Of a stretch of DNA of 64,000 bases, positions 24,248 through 36,908 are shown one piece after another (the first letter of the stretch is position 1; each line of letters opens with the position of its first letter). Source of the stretch: Cryptomeria japonica. Taxonomy: Eukaryota; Streptophyta; Pinopsida; Cupressales; Cupressaceae. A model generated the notes under the pieces. It searched no databases, was not told where the DNA came from, and saw nothing but the letters and a program-made list of their open reading frames with translations. A program made the position numbers and the translations under genes. The stretch spans positions 23,022,406-23,086,405 of the forward strand of contig NC_081409.1 in NCBI RefSeq assembly GCF_030272615.1, written 5' to 3'.

Positions 24248-26711
24248 TGGTGGAACCTAAAATTACAGGCACAAACTTGGTAATTGATAACCGGATTGCT
24301 TAGGTTGGACAATCAAAAAATTATTCTCAAAAAATTATTCTACAAGGAGTATATCAAAATTATTCTATAGGGAGTATATCTTACCAAGAATATTTTTTGC
24401 AATGTGATTATATTTTGCATATAAATGATTTAAAAATAAAATATATTTTTACAAAAGGGCAGGGAGAGGGAGTTGAACACTCAACCTCTCAACCCAACCT
24501 TCCTAACTACCCATACCTACCCTCCCCTTTTACCAATTGCTCTATTGTATTACTTGAAAATGTTTATTAGGGTAAATTACTATGGATAATAATTTGCAAA
24601 TATTTCCACAAGATTTTAATTTATTAAAGTAATCTTGAAATGTGGAAATACATTTTGAAATATGTGATTTAAATAAATTATTTTTACCCTAAAACATTGG
24701 TAAAATACATATTAAGGTAAAATGTTATTTCATATAAATGGATCTTATTTTGAAAAATATGTTAAAAAGGTGTGAAATGTACTAATGAAGAAAATTGAAT
24801 TTTGATATTGTTAGTACCTTTTTTACTCTCTTGTAAATTATTTTTGCCCTTAATCACTAAATTAAATACTTTAGGGTGAATTTTATTTATTAAGAGATTA
24901 ATTAAAGGATAAATATTTATTGCAATGTTGTTTTATGCGCAGAAAGCTAAAATTCTTGGGCAAACATTAAAAGGGAGTATTCTTCATCCAAGATTACATT
25001 TTGACATTTTTTTTGTGATATAATATTTCTAATTATTACTTGCGAAAGACATTTTGATATTTATAGCATCTTGATATACTTATGCAAGTAGTATTTTCTT
25101 TTTGCCTTTTAAGAAATTATAATTGTAATATTTTTTATCAAAAGGGAAAATATATGTGGTATTGGATGACCTAAATAGGGTTTGATATATTACTATCATT
25201 TTATATTCTCTTAATATTATTTTCACCCTAGGTAAATAATTTGAACATATTCATTATGGTGAGTCATTTAATGCTTGATTGCTTTTTGCAAAGGTTATTT
25301 CATATGATATAATATTTCCCACCCAAATTAAAGATTACCAAAAGGTGAGAAAGTATTGTAACATTATCGGAAGGGAAGTATTTTCTTTTACTTACTATAC
25401 AAAATCTTTTACCTTATGTTATTTAATAAAAACTATTATTGGAATAAATATTTACAAGTGTTTAATACTTAGATTGAAGTGAATTATTGTAAATAAGTAT
25501 TTTACATAGGGTAAAATGATTATTGCCTAATCTAAAGTGGAATATATTTAATCTTTAATTAATAAGGGATTTGATTGGTTTATTTTATGTGTAGGAGATA
25601 TTAAATATTTACGGGAAGTATTATCAAAGCGAAGGATAAAGGATATATTATTAAAGCTTTATTTAGTGTGTATTTTAGGGAATCAAATATAATTATCTCT
25701 TAAACCAAAGGGTGTGTCCTTTGGAAAAACAACTGTCTGTAACTCCCTCTTATATGTGAAAGGGTGTGTCCTTTCACATATGTCTTTTGGATCAGGTATT
25801 TATAGGGAGTCTTTTTCAATTAAAAAAAAGGAGGAGACAAATTCACAATCTGTCAGGCTGCTAGTAGGGGCTATGGGATGTCTATATTGCAGAAGTCTGT
25901 AGGAATGGAAGTATCATTTTGAGCAATCACTATGTAATGGAGTATCTGTAAGTGTAGCTATTGTATGCATTCACTCTCCAAAAATTAATATACAAGATTC
26001 GTTGTTTCAATTCTAGAATTCATGTATACTTTTGTGTTGATGAATTTTATTTTGTCCTCTTGATAAATCTGATAAAGGGTTTAATATAGTGTGCCACCAC
26101 AAGTTGTTATAATTGAATATAAGATTTGTTTCTTCATGTTCTTATAGCACTTAATGGAACCTCTGTATTGATAGTCTTGTGTTACAAGTTGCCTAAAAAC
26201 TATCTCAAGAGTTTAATTGAATTATTTGTCCACAAAGTATCGTGCATATTCCTGGATAGAGGCACCGGTCTATTATTTATTTCTAATATTTTGATTTGTA
26301 TGCATAAGGTCCTTACAGAGAAACATTCTTCCATATCCTATTTGAACTAATCCTTGCAAATTTCATTCAAGTCCTGAAAGTATTTCATTTTCAATATACA
26401 ATATCTTTAACATACACTTTCATTCATATTTAGTTTTCAGTTTTCAAAGTATTCAGCTAAAGCATATGATATAGCATAGTTGCAGAACACTAATTTGCCA
26501 GTTGTGTAAACTTGCTTAGAGGCTTAAATCCACATTTAAATAACTCTTTTGTGCTTGAGAGGGAAGGGTACACCCGCCTAGGTCTTGTGGAGCCTGAAGT
26601 GCGGAGGGATTTGGTCTTCGACCATCCCTATTCGTTGGCCAAGGTTGATTGGATTTCCTAAGGAGTTGGCAAGTCTTTGGGTTTTCCAATCTGCGGTTTT
26701 GGGCACCAACA
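24248..26711 (+). mobile_element. Solo LTR S1, TSD GGCAG
   Basis: TGGTGGAACC...GGCACCAACA is flanked by perfect GGCAG (24,243-24,247 and 26,712-26,716); removing it and one GGCAG rejoins the gag frame of E. A TATA-like GTATTTATAGGG is at about 25,795-25,806. No coding, primer site or second LTR is seen, so a solo LTR (2,464 bp) is the best reading. AT-rich sequence fills 24,560-25,700. A tRNA-like stretch near 24,455-24,530 could be a buried SINE on the minus strand. Confidence 0.8.
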
Positions 26712-26716
26712 GGCAG

Positions 26717-27310
26717 AACTTTGACAGGAATAGATCAGGTGGACACCCAGGGCCTAAAGATGGATGTTACAACTGTGGGGTAAATCATTATGCTTCAAAC
26801 TATTTAAAACGTTCCACAGTTCATAAAGGAGGAAATCAGAAAGGATCTTCACAACATCAGATTCATGCAACAATTGACAACCATCAGGCTGATTTTTAAG
26901 ATTCACCTATCCAGATGATGGGTAATATTTTTGGTCAATCAGTTTCTATTTTGATAGATATAGGAGCTACTGAATGCTTTATTGATCCTAAGGTAGTTTC
27001 TAGATTATCTATTAGACCTGGTTATATGTCAAATGCATGGGTGGTTCAATATGGAAATCGAGCAGAGAAGAGGGTAGATTCATGTCTATTTTGCAGTGAT
27101 TTAGAGCTTCCTAGTTTCCAAACTTAGGTTAATCTATATGTAGCACCACTAGGATCGTATGATGTGATCTTAGGTATCAATTAGTTAATTGAGCACAAAG
27201 TTGTAGTAAACTGTGAGGATAAGGTTAATATTCGTATAGATGATTTTGGAAATCTGGTTGAGATTCTTGGGTCTCAAAAGCCTCCTCAATTGAGACACAT
27301 CTCATATATG
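26717..27310 (+). pseudogene. Element E gag end and protease
   Basis: The frame resumes after S1 with NFDRNRSGG and a degenerate zinc knuckle CYNCGVNHYASNY in which the last Cys has become Tyr. The protease follows (26,915 on): SILIDIGATECFID, where the catalytic D-S/T-G is DIG, and YDVILGIN followed by a TAG in place of Trp. Both changes indicate loss of function. Confidence 0.8.
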
Positions 27311-27339
27311 TAACTCAAGAAAGCCCAAAGGAAGGGATG

Positions 27340-27842
27340 TTCCATTTTTTCCATCATTTTAAGTGACTTGGATAATGCCAAGAAGAGCCTTTAAGATTAT
27401 CCAGTTCTTGGATGGTTTTCCAGAGTCTATAGAAATATTACTTGGAACCAAGCCACAATCCAAGGCTCCATACATAATGACTACCACAAAATTGTATGAG
27501 CTTAAGGCTTAATTGCAGGAGTTGCTTAGGCAAGGTTTCATAAGACCTAGTGTATCCTCGTGGGGTGCACCAGTAATCTTTGTGAAGAAGAAGGATGGTA
27601 CCTTGAGACTATGTATTGGGTATAGGATGTTACACAAGGTAACCATTAAGAACAGATATCCTTTTCCTAAGATAGACGAGTTATTTCACCAAATGAAAAG
27701 GTCCTACAGTATTTTCTAAGATCGATCTTCGATCAGGTTATCACTAGCTGAGGATTAAGGATGAGGATATTCCTAAGACAACATTTCAAACTCAGTATGG
27801 ATACTATGAGTTCAGGGTCGTACCTTTTGGTTTAACCAATGC
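27340..27842 (+). pseudogene. Element E reverse transcriptase, first part
   Basis: Recognisable blocks are [50 protein letters not shown] (usually CIDYR), [12 protein letters not shown], and, after a frame break at about 27,717, [22 protein letters not shown]. The domain is cut by the tandem array directly after FGLTNA, a conserved RT motif. Confidence 0.85.
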
Positions 27843-30800
27843 GGGTGAACTCACAATGTTGGTTCCCACTTTTTGGTACATCCCGATTTTTGTTCAAATC
27901 ATACATTTTTTAGAAAATATAACGATTTAATATTTAAGAGGTCTCATTTGAAGTAATTAATTGAAGAGAGATAGATCAAAGGCTCTTAGATCAAAATTTA
28001 TTGGATAGAACCTCTCTACTTCTAAATCATACTTGCAATGGAGTCTCCTTTGCATCTATCAAATGCTGATAAAAAACCAGTTTTACATTAGCTTTTGGGG
28101 GGTCAAATGAATTCATTTATAAGTTTTATTTTTTTAAGTATTTAGTCCTTATTATAAGTTTTCCAAATAGTATAATTTTTATTATATTTAATTTCATTAA
28201 TATATTTTTATTTTATTTCTTATGAATGTAGGTTTTTCATTGAACATGAACTTCTTTGTTCAATGCTTTGGGTAAAATAGTAAACTAATTCAATTTTTTT
28301 TTAAAAATATCTATGCACTAGGTATTGATATCATCTTTCTAACAAAAAAAATAAAATTGAATTTTGATATACATAAAACAAGTTATGTGTGTAAATGTAT
28401 ACCTATATCTAAATTATAATTAGTCGGATTTCAAAACTTAATAAAATGAAAAATATCCAGCATATCACTATCAAACCAATTGCATGCCCCGAGTATTGAT
28501 GTTAGAAACAAAAATTCAAAAGAATTATTTTTTTTATCATTTATAGAAAAAAAGTTATGCGTTTCGGGATGCACATCACTCTTACAAAATGTTGATTGCT
28601 GTAAAAAACTACTTTTTTAGGGAGATGGAAAAATCATTAAAATTTTATTAAAAAAAATTTGAAAAAAAATATATTTAGAATCTACAAACAAGATGTTACA
28701 AATCACTAGTTTACATCATCTTCAAATTCTTAACGTTTTATAAGTTATAGGTGTCAGAAAGTGAAGTTTTTTTTCAAAATGTTTATCTAAGTGTCAAAGT
28801 TGGTCAAAACTAGGAACCAATATTGTGAGTTCACCCACATGTGGGTGAACTCACAATGTTGGTTCCCATTTTTTGGTACATCCTGATTTTTGTTGAAATC
28901 ATATATGTTTTAGAAAATATAATGATTTAATATTTAAGAGGTCTCATTTGAAGTAATTAATTGAAGAGAGTTAGATCAAAGGCTCTTAGATCAAAATTTC
29001 TTAGATAGAACCTTTCTACTTCTAAATCATACTTGCAATGGAGTCTCCTTTGCATCTATCAAATGCTGATAAAAAACCAATTTTGCATTAGCTTTTGGGG
29101 GGTCAAATGAATTCATTTATAAGTTTTGTTTTTTTTTTAAAGTATTTAGTCTTTATTATAAGCTTTCCAAATAGTATAATTTTTAATATATTTAATTTCA
29201 TTAATATATTTTTATTTTATTTCTTGTGAATGTAGGTTTTTCATTGAACATGAACTTCTTTGTTCAATGCTTTGGGTAAAATAGTAAACTAATTCAATTT
29301 TTTTTTTTAAATATCTATGCACTAGGTATTGATATCTTCTTTCTAAAAATTAAAAAAAATTGAATTTTGATATATATAAAACAAGTTATGTGTGTAAACG
29401 TATACTTATATCTAAATTATAATTAGTCGAATTTCAAAACTTAATAAAATAAAAAATATCCAGCATATCACTATCAAACCAATTGCATGCCTCAAGTATT
29501 GATGTTAAAAACCAAAATTCAAAAGAATTATTTTTTTATCATTTATAGAAAAAAAGTTATGTGTTTCGGGATGCACATCACTCTTAAAAAATGTTGATTG
29601 CTATAAAAAACTACTTTTTCAGAGAGATGGAAAAATCATTAAAGTTTTATTAAAAAAAATTGAAAAAAATATATTTAGAATCTACAAACAAGATGTTACA
29701 AATCACTAGTTTACATCATCTTCAAATTCTTAATGGTTTATAAGTTATAGGTGTCAGAAAGTGAAGTTTTTTTTCAAAATGTTCATCTAAGTGTCAAAGT
29801 TGGTCAAAAACTGGGAACCAATATTGTGAGTTCACCCACATACACTTTTTGGTACATCTTGATTTTTGTTGAAATCATACATTTTTTAGAAAACATAATG
29901 ATTTAATATTTAAGAGGTCGCATTTGAAGTAATTAATTGAAGAGAGTTAGATCAAAGGCTCTTAGATCAAAATTTCTTGGATAGAACCTCTCTACTTCTA
30001 AATCATACTTGCAATGGAGCCTCCTTTGCATCTATCAAATGCTGATAAAAAACCAATTTTTCATTAGCTTTTGGGGGGTCAAATGAATTCATTTATAAGT
30101 TTTATTTTTTTAAAGTATTTAGTCTTTATTATAAGCTTTCCAAATAGTATAATTTTTAATATATTTAATTTCATTAATATATTTTTATTTTATTTCTTAT
30201 GAATGTAGGTTTTTCATTGAACATGAACTTCTTTGTTCAATGCTTTGGGTAAAATAGTAAAATAATTCAATTTTTTTTTTTTAAATATCTATGCACTAGG
30301 TATTGTTATCTTCTTTCTAACAGAAAAAATAAAATAATTTTTTGATATATATAAAACAAGTTATGTGTGTAAACGTATACTTATATCTAAATTATAATTA
30401 GTCGGATTTCAAAACTTAATAAAATGAAAAATATCCAGCATATCACTATCAAACCAATTGCATGCCTCGGGTAATGATGTTACAAACCAAAATTCAAAAG
30501 AATTGTTTTTTTATCATTTATAGAAAAAAAAGTTATGCGTTTTGGGATGCACATCACTCTTAAAAAATGTTGATTGCTGTAAAAAACTACTTTTTCAGGG
30601 AGATGGAAAAATCATTAAAATTTTATTCAAAAAAATTTGAAAAAAATATATTTAGAATCTACAAACAAGATGTTACAAATCACTAGTTTACATCATCTTC
30701 AAATTCTTAATGGTTTATAAGTTATAGATATCAGAAAGTTAAGTTTTTTTTCAAAATGTTCATCTAAGTGTCAAAGTTGGTCAAAAACTGGGAACCAGTA

Positions 30801-32768
30801 TTGTGAGTTCACCCACATACACTTTTGAGTGCATCCTGATTTTTGTTGAAATCATACATTTTTTAGAAAATATAATGATTTAATATTTAAGAGGTCTTAT
30901 TTGAAGTAATTAATTGAAGAGAGTTAGATCAAAGGCTCTTAGATCAAAATTTCTTAGATAGAACCTCTCTACTTCTAAATCATACTTGCAATGGAGTCTC
31001 CTTTGCATCTATCAAATGCTGATAAAAAACCAATTTTACATTAGCTTTTGGGGGGTCAAATGAATTCATTTATAAGTTTTGTTTTTTTAAGTATTTAGTC
31101 CTTATTATAAGTTTTCCAAATAGTATAATTTTTATTATATTTAATTTCATTAATATATTTTTATTTTATTTATTTCTTATGAATGTAGGTTTTTCATTGA
31201 ACATGAACTTCTTTGTTCAATGCTTTGGGTAATATATTAAACTAATTCAATTTTTTTTGAAAATATCTATGCACTAAGTATTGATATCTTCTTTCTAACA
31301 AAAAAAAGAAAAATGAATTTTGATATATATAAAACAAGTTATGTGTGTAAACATATACCTATATCTAAATTATAATTAGTCGGATTTCAAAACTTAATAA
31401 AATGAAAAATATCCAGCATATCACTATCAAACCAATTGCATGCCCTGAGGATTGACGTTAAAAACCAAAATTCAAAAGAATTATTTTTTATCATTTATAG
31501 AAAAAAGTTATGCATTTCGGGATGCACATCAATCTTAAAAAATGTTGATTGTTTTAAAAAACTACTTTTACAAGGAGATGGAAAAATCATTAAATTTAGA
31601 ATCTACAAACAAGATGTTACAAATCACTAGTTTACATCATCTTCAAATTCTTAACGGTTTATAAGTTATAGGTGCCAGAAAGTGGAGTTTTTTTCAAAAT
31701 GTTCATCTAAGTGTCAAAGTTGGTCAAAAACTAGGAACCATTATTGTGAGTTCACCCACATACCCACATACATGTGGGTGAACTCACAATGTTGGTTCCC
31801 ACTTTTTGGTACATCCTAAGTTTTGTTGAAATCATACATTTTTTAGAAAATATAATGATTTAATATTTAAGAGGTCTCATTTGAAGTAATTAATTGAAGA
31901 GAGTTAGATCAAAGGCTCTTAGATCAAAATTTCTTGGATATAACCTCTCTACTTCTAAATCATACTTGCAATGGAGTCTCCTTTGCATCTATCAAATGCT
32001 GATAAAAAACCAATTTTGCATTAGCTTTTGGGGGCTCAAATGAATTCATTTATAAGTTTTTTTTAAAAAAGTATTTAATTCTTATTATAAGCTTTCCAAA
32101 TAGTATAATTTTTAATATATTTAATTCCATTAATATATTTTTATTTTATTTCTTATGAATGTAGGTTTTTCATTGAACATGAACTTCTTTGTTCAATGCT
32201 TTGGGTAAAATAGTAAACTAATTCAATTTTTTTTTGAAAATATCTATGCACTAGATATTGATATCTTCTTTCTCACAAAAAAAATAAAATTGAATTTTGA
32301 TATATATAAAACAAGTTATGTGTGTAAACGTATACCTATATCTAAATTATAATTAGTCGGATTTCAAAACTTAATAAAATGAAAAATATCCAGCATATCA
32401 CTATCAAACCAATTGCATGCCCCGAGTATTGATGTTAGAAATCAAAATTCAAAAGAATTATTTTTTATCATTTATAGAAAAAAAGTTATGTGTTTCGGGA
32501 TGCACATCACTCTTAAAAAATGTTGATTGTTGTAAAAAAACTAATTTTTCAAGGAGATGGAAAAATCATTAAAATTTTATTCAAAAAAAATTGAAAAAAA
32601 TATATTTAGAATCTACAAACAAGATGTTACAAATCACTAGTTTACATCATCTTCAAATTCTTAACGGTTTATAAGTTATAGGTGTCAGAAAGTGAAGTTT
32701 TTTTTCAAAATGTTCATCTAAGTGTCAAAGTTGGTCAAAAACTAGGAACCAGTATTGTGAGTTCACCC
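27843..32768. mobile_element. Tandem array of five ~0.95-kb TIR units inside element E RT
   Basis: Five head-to-tail units: 27,843-28,836; 28,843-29,837; about 29,838-30,814; about 30,815-31,757; 31,776-32,768. A full unit begins GGGTGAACTCACAATGTTGG and ends with the reverse complement of nearly the same ~32 bases (...ATTGTGAGTTCACCC), so each has terminal inverted repeats. Units 3 and 4 lack the first ~25 bases. Linkers are ACATGT-like. Units appear about 90-95% identical by eye, have no coding capacity, and share a GAACATGAACTTCTTTGTTC palindrome. Flanks AATGC and CATGC suggest a 4-5-bp target duplication. The family is unrecognised; a non-autonomous DNA transposon is my inference. Confidence 0.85.
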
Positions 32769-32772
32769 CATG

Positions 32773-33296
32773 CCCACTCATGAACCTTATGAATAACATT
32801 TTTAAAGATTATTTGGATAATTTTATGCTTATATTCATTGATGACATATTGATCTACTCCAAGAATGAAGAGGAACACAAGAAGCACTTAAGGATAGTTT
32901 TGCAACGACTTAGGGATCGAAAGCTTTTTGTAAAGTTTTCAAAGTGTGCTTTCTGTCAAGAAAAGGTGCACTACTTAGGTCATGTTATATTTGCTGAAGG
33001 AATTTCAGTTGATCCTGCAAAGATAGAGGCAATTGAATATTGGCCAACACCTTAGAGTGTTACAGAGATTAGAAGTGTTATGGGTCTTGCAGGATACTAC
33101 ACGAAGTATGTGGAAGATGTTTCTAGGATAACAACACCTATTACTTCTCTTGAAAAGAAGGGAAATAATTTTGAATGGGTTGAGAAGTGCAAAGAGGCAT
33201 TTCATCTTTTGAAGCATAAATTTACAACAACACCAGTCTTGACTATACCAGATCCAAATGGACACTTCACTGTGATTACAGATGCCTCAGGTGAAG
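32773..33296 (+). pseudogene. Element E RT second part and RNase H start
   Basis: After the array, MNLMNNIFKDYLDNF and the catalytic FIDDILIYSK (about 32,838-32,867) are followed by FCQEKVHYLGHVI and a TAG at 33,053. The connection and early RNase H follow (GLAGYYTKYVEDVS, HFTVITDASGEGV). The solo LTR S2 interrupts straight after this motif. Confidence 0.88.
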
Positions 33297-33301
33297 GTGT
33301 A

Positions 33302-34909
33302 TGGTGCAAGAGCACCTAAGGGTGAGCAAATACCCTTTTCAATTTTGGCAATTTTGGCACAAGGACTGGTTCTAGTCCATTAGGTTGTCTGTTTGGAGCT
33401 TGGAGTGCATTTTGTCTTCTTTTTGAAAATTCATATTTCGGTGAAACTTACCCCGATGACACCGCCAACATGTGGAGCACAACCATCGGATATCGGAACA
33501 ACCGATTTTACCCTACCCCGATGCCCAATGAGTATGCATAAGACCGAAGTGGAGCCATCGGATATCGGCGAGAGTGTTTTCCACCTACCCCGATAACCCG
33601 ATGAGGTCGCCAGCGGATTGGAGCTAGTGGAGTGAGTTCGGAGTGGAGCCATCGGGTATCGACAAGACTAGTTTTCATGCCGCTCGATAACCCGATGGGA
33701 AGGCATAATGTTTGGAGTGCATCATCGGCTATCGACATAACATGTTAGGAGCTACACCGATAACCCGATAAGGAAGCATTCTGTTGGGAGCGCACCATCA
33801 GCCATCGGCAAGAGATGTTTGATGCTACGCCGATAACCCGATGAGGAAGTGTGCAATTTGTAAATTGTCATCAGACATCGGAGTGAGTGTTTTGATGCTA
33901 CTCCGATGATCCGATGGAAAAGCAAGTAATTTGTAAATTGCCATTGGACATCGGAGTGGGTGTTTTTTGCTAACCCGATGACCCGATGAAGAAAGGAAAG
34001 ATAGTTACAGTCAGAAACCGATTGTGTCAAGTTTAATCTGGTCTGTTTGGGATGATTCACGACATGTCTAGGAGGCTATAAAAGACCCAATGGGAATTCT
34101 GTAACAGAGTTGGATAAGTTAGATAGTTTTGGATGGTTTGATTCCACGAAAACGAAACACTTCTTTTGAATAACAATTGGAAGATCATTTTTCTGGTTTA
34201 TTTCTCAAAGTTTATTTTCTGTTATAAACATGGCTTAAATTTTTAAGGAATAATGCAAATAGGGTAGATGTTATTTTTCCATGTCTTGTGAGTTCCAAGT
34301 GTGAATTCATGCCAAGCTCAACTCTGTAAATAGAGTTGGACCATTTTATTTCTTATTTCTCTGTTGGCGTAAAGTTCTTGTGAACATGGCTTTATCTTGA
34401 CACTCCATCGTGGGATCCATGCGACCATTGGAGGTTGTCAAGAAGGGCCAGCCATGTATAGTAGTGTTCTATATGTAGCAGACTAGGGAATGACGTCGAC
34501 CGTTTCAGCAAATTGGCCCTAGACGAGCTTGATGATAGCTCGACAAGGTATCCGTGACCAAAAGAAAATCACTTGTAGGGTAGACTGGAGTCTAGGCTAT
34601 TAGCCTCAGACTAGGGGAAGATGGGATCAAAGGGAGAGAAGATCCAAGCATGAGGAGAAAACAACTTAAGAGAAGTTGTAGGTATAATTAATGGTGGAGC
34701 AAAACCCTGCAAGGTGTCTGGTGAGATCCGGTGGATTAGTGAGTTGGTGGATTTATGAAAGTGAATTCACAAAGAGAAGAGTAACAAACCTCGGTAGTGA
34801 GGACCTAGAGTGGATTAGGGGAATAGAGAGGAGCATTCCTGGGGTAGGCTAGGAAAAAGGCCTTGGAGTGAGTCAAGCTGACTCAAGCAATCTAGGGTCC
34901 TCCCTATTA
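33302..34909 (+). mobile_element. Solo LTR S2, TSD GTGTA
   Basis: The sequence runs TGGTGCAAGAGCACC...CTCCCTATTA between perfect GTGTA copies (33,297-33,301 and 34,910-34,914), inside the RNase H of E. It starts like elements A and C and its end resembles the CCCTATCA end of A with one C-to-T change, but the interior differs. It carries a periodic hairpin array (33,451-33,990). TATA-like CTATAAAAGACCC is at 34,076-34,088. With no interior it is a solo LTR left by LTR-LTR recombination. Confidence 0.85.
33451..33990. repeat. Periodic hairpin repeats in solo LTR S2
   Basis: About seven or eight units at ~70-95-bp spacing pair a left arm like CATCGGATATCGG with a right arm like CCGATAACCCGATG, its near-complement, separated by about 20-30 bases. 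Left arms are at 33,484, 33,556, 33,650, 33,723, about 33,797, about 33,869 and about 33,942; right arms at 33,516, 33,590, 33,683, 33,757, 33,830, 33,903 and 33,973. Substitutions accumulate towards the 3' end. Confidence 0.85.
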
Positions 34910-34914
34910 GTGTA

Positions 34915-36690
34915 GGAGAAGTGTTGATGCAAGAAGGAAAAGTGATTACTCTTGAGTCAAGAAAACTGAAACAATATGAGTTGAACTATGCACAACATGA
35001 TTTAGAGCTTTTAACTATTGTGCATGCATTGCAAATATGGAGGCATTACCTTCTACGGAAGCCATTTGAGTTGAAAACAGACCACTTAGGCCTAAAATAT
35101 ATTTTTACACAACCTAACCTTAATGCAAGACATAGAAGGTGGCTTGAATTCCTAAGTGAGTATGATTTTGTTATTGAATATATCAAAGGAAAGGAAAATA
35201 GTGTAGCAGATGCTCTCAGCAAAAGAAGACATCTAACTGCTATGGTTACTATAAGGTCAAACTTGAAGCAACAAGTGTTGCAAAATTTTTTTGAAGATGA
35301 GCATTACCTAAGGGTTAAGCAAGCCATGGGAATAGATCCTTCAGATCACTGATTTGATGGATATGAATTGGAACCTAACGGTATTTTGAGATACCAAGGA
35401 AGGATGTATATTCCTGAAGATGGAGATTTAAGGAAATTAACATTGCATGAGGTGCACAATACACCTTATTCAGGACATCCTGGAGTGACAAAGATGGTAG
35501 CTAAATTGAGAACATTGTATTTTTGGCCTAAACTCAGGAAAGAGGTGATTGAGTATGTGGCACAGTGTTTGGAATGCCAGCGAGTGAAAGTTGGGCATGT
35601 TCATTCGACATGACTTTTATTTCAACATGTCATACCAGAGTATAAGTGGCAAGTAATCAATATGGATTTTATCTAAGGGTTACCTACGAGCAAGAACAAG
35701 CATGATACCATCTTAGTAGTCGTGGATAAATTGACAAAATTTGCACATTTCACACCTGGAAATCTCAAGGATGGATCATTTATTCTTGCAAAGAAATTTG
35801 TGCAAGAGATATCCCAATTGCATGGAGTACCAGAAACCATTATCTCAGATAGGGATACTGGGATGACATCTAGGTTTTGGACAATATTGAATGTAGCTTT
35901 GGGAACCAGACTGAACTTTAGTTCGGCATATCATCCTCAGACTGATGGCCAAACATAAAGGGTTTATCAGGTTGTGGAAGATCTTCTACAGATGTACTGC
36001 ATGGATCAACAGTACAAGTGGGAGGAGTATTTACCTTTGGTTGAGTTTGCATATAACAACTATTTTCACGCATCTTTAGGGATGACACCTTTTGAGGCAC
36101 TCTATGGGCAAAAGTGTTGCACATCCATTAGTTGGGATAGAATGGAAGATAGGATCATTATTGGTCTTGATTTGCTCAAAGAAATGGATGAGCAGATGAA
36201 GTTGATTAGAACAAGATTGAAAGAGGCAACCGATAGACAAAAAAGCTATGCTGATAGAAACACGACTTTCAGATAGTTTATTGTAGGAGATAAAATCTTT
36301 TTGAGGGTCAAACCTCATAAGAGCTCTATCTCATTTGGGAAATCATCAAAGTTGGTACCAAGATATGTGGGACCCTTTGATGTGCTGGAAGTTATTAATA
36401 CAGTCGCTTATAGAATTGCTTTACCACCTGCTCTAGCTCGAATTCATAATGTCTTCCATGTTTCTTTGTTGAAACCTTATCATCCTGATGCATCTCATAT
36501 TCTTGATTGGTGATCTTTATAGGTACAGGATTCGGGGGTGGTGCTAGTGGAGCCCATCTGAATCCTAGATCAACGTAGTGTGAAGCTGCGTAGCAGAGAT
36601 TTCAATCAGTATAAGGTCTAGTGAGACCAACATTTTAAGGATAGTGCTACATGGGAGGATGTTGAGATGATTGACTGTCATTTTCTTCAT
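34915..36690 (+). pseudogene. Element E RNase H, integrase and chromodomain
   Basis: RNase H continues with VLMQEGKVI, LELLTIVHALQIWRHYLL and ENSVADALSKR. Integrase shows the H2C2 finger (SGHPGVTKMVAKL...CLECQRVK, about 35,470-35,590), MDFI near 35,660 followed by TAA, ISDRDTGMTSRFW near 35,850 and YHPQTDGQ near 35,930. [14 protein letters not shown] and [12 protein letters not shown] lead to a chromodomain-like end (LDQRSVKLR, KDSATWEDVEMI, about 36,560-36,670). At least six in-frame stops interrupt it. The order fits chromoviruses of the Tekay/Del kind. Confidence 0.87.
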
Positions 36691-36895
36691 TTACTTTCTT
36701 AGAGTAGTATTTGCTTAGTGCATGAGATACCTTGATACTCTGATTTGATTTACATGTTGTGGACTTGGATAGCATGGATGCTAATGTTATTGTTTATGCT
36801 TTGATTTGAGACTATGATGTGTGGTTGTTACTTCATGATGTTTGAGATACTATTTGCTTTGATGTTTAATAAGACATCGGGATGATGTCTCTTCC

Positions 36896-36908
36896 AAGTG
36901 GGGAAGGA
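36896..36908 (+). other. Polypurine tract of element E
   Basis: AAGTGGGGAAGGA abuts the TG of the 3' LTR. Confidence 0.8.

Noticed and set aside
33431-34060. Overlapping minus-strand frames rich in SxGYRxS motifs
   Set aside because: The repetition comes from the hairpin array in solo LTR S2; three frames overlap and none has a domain.
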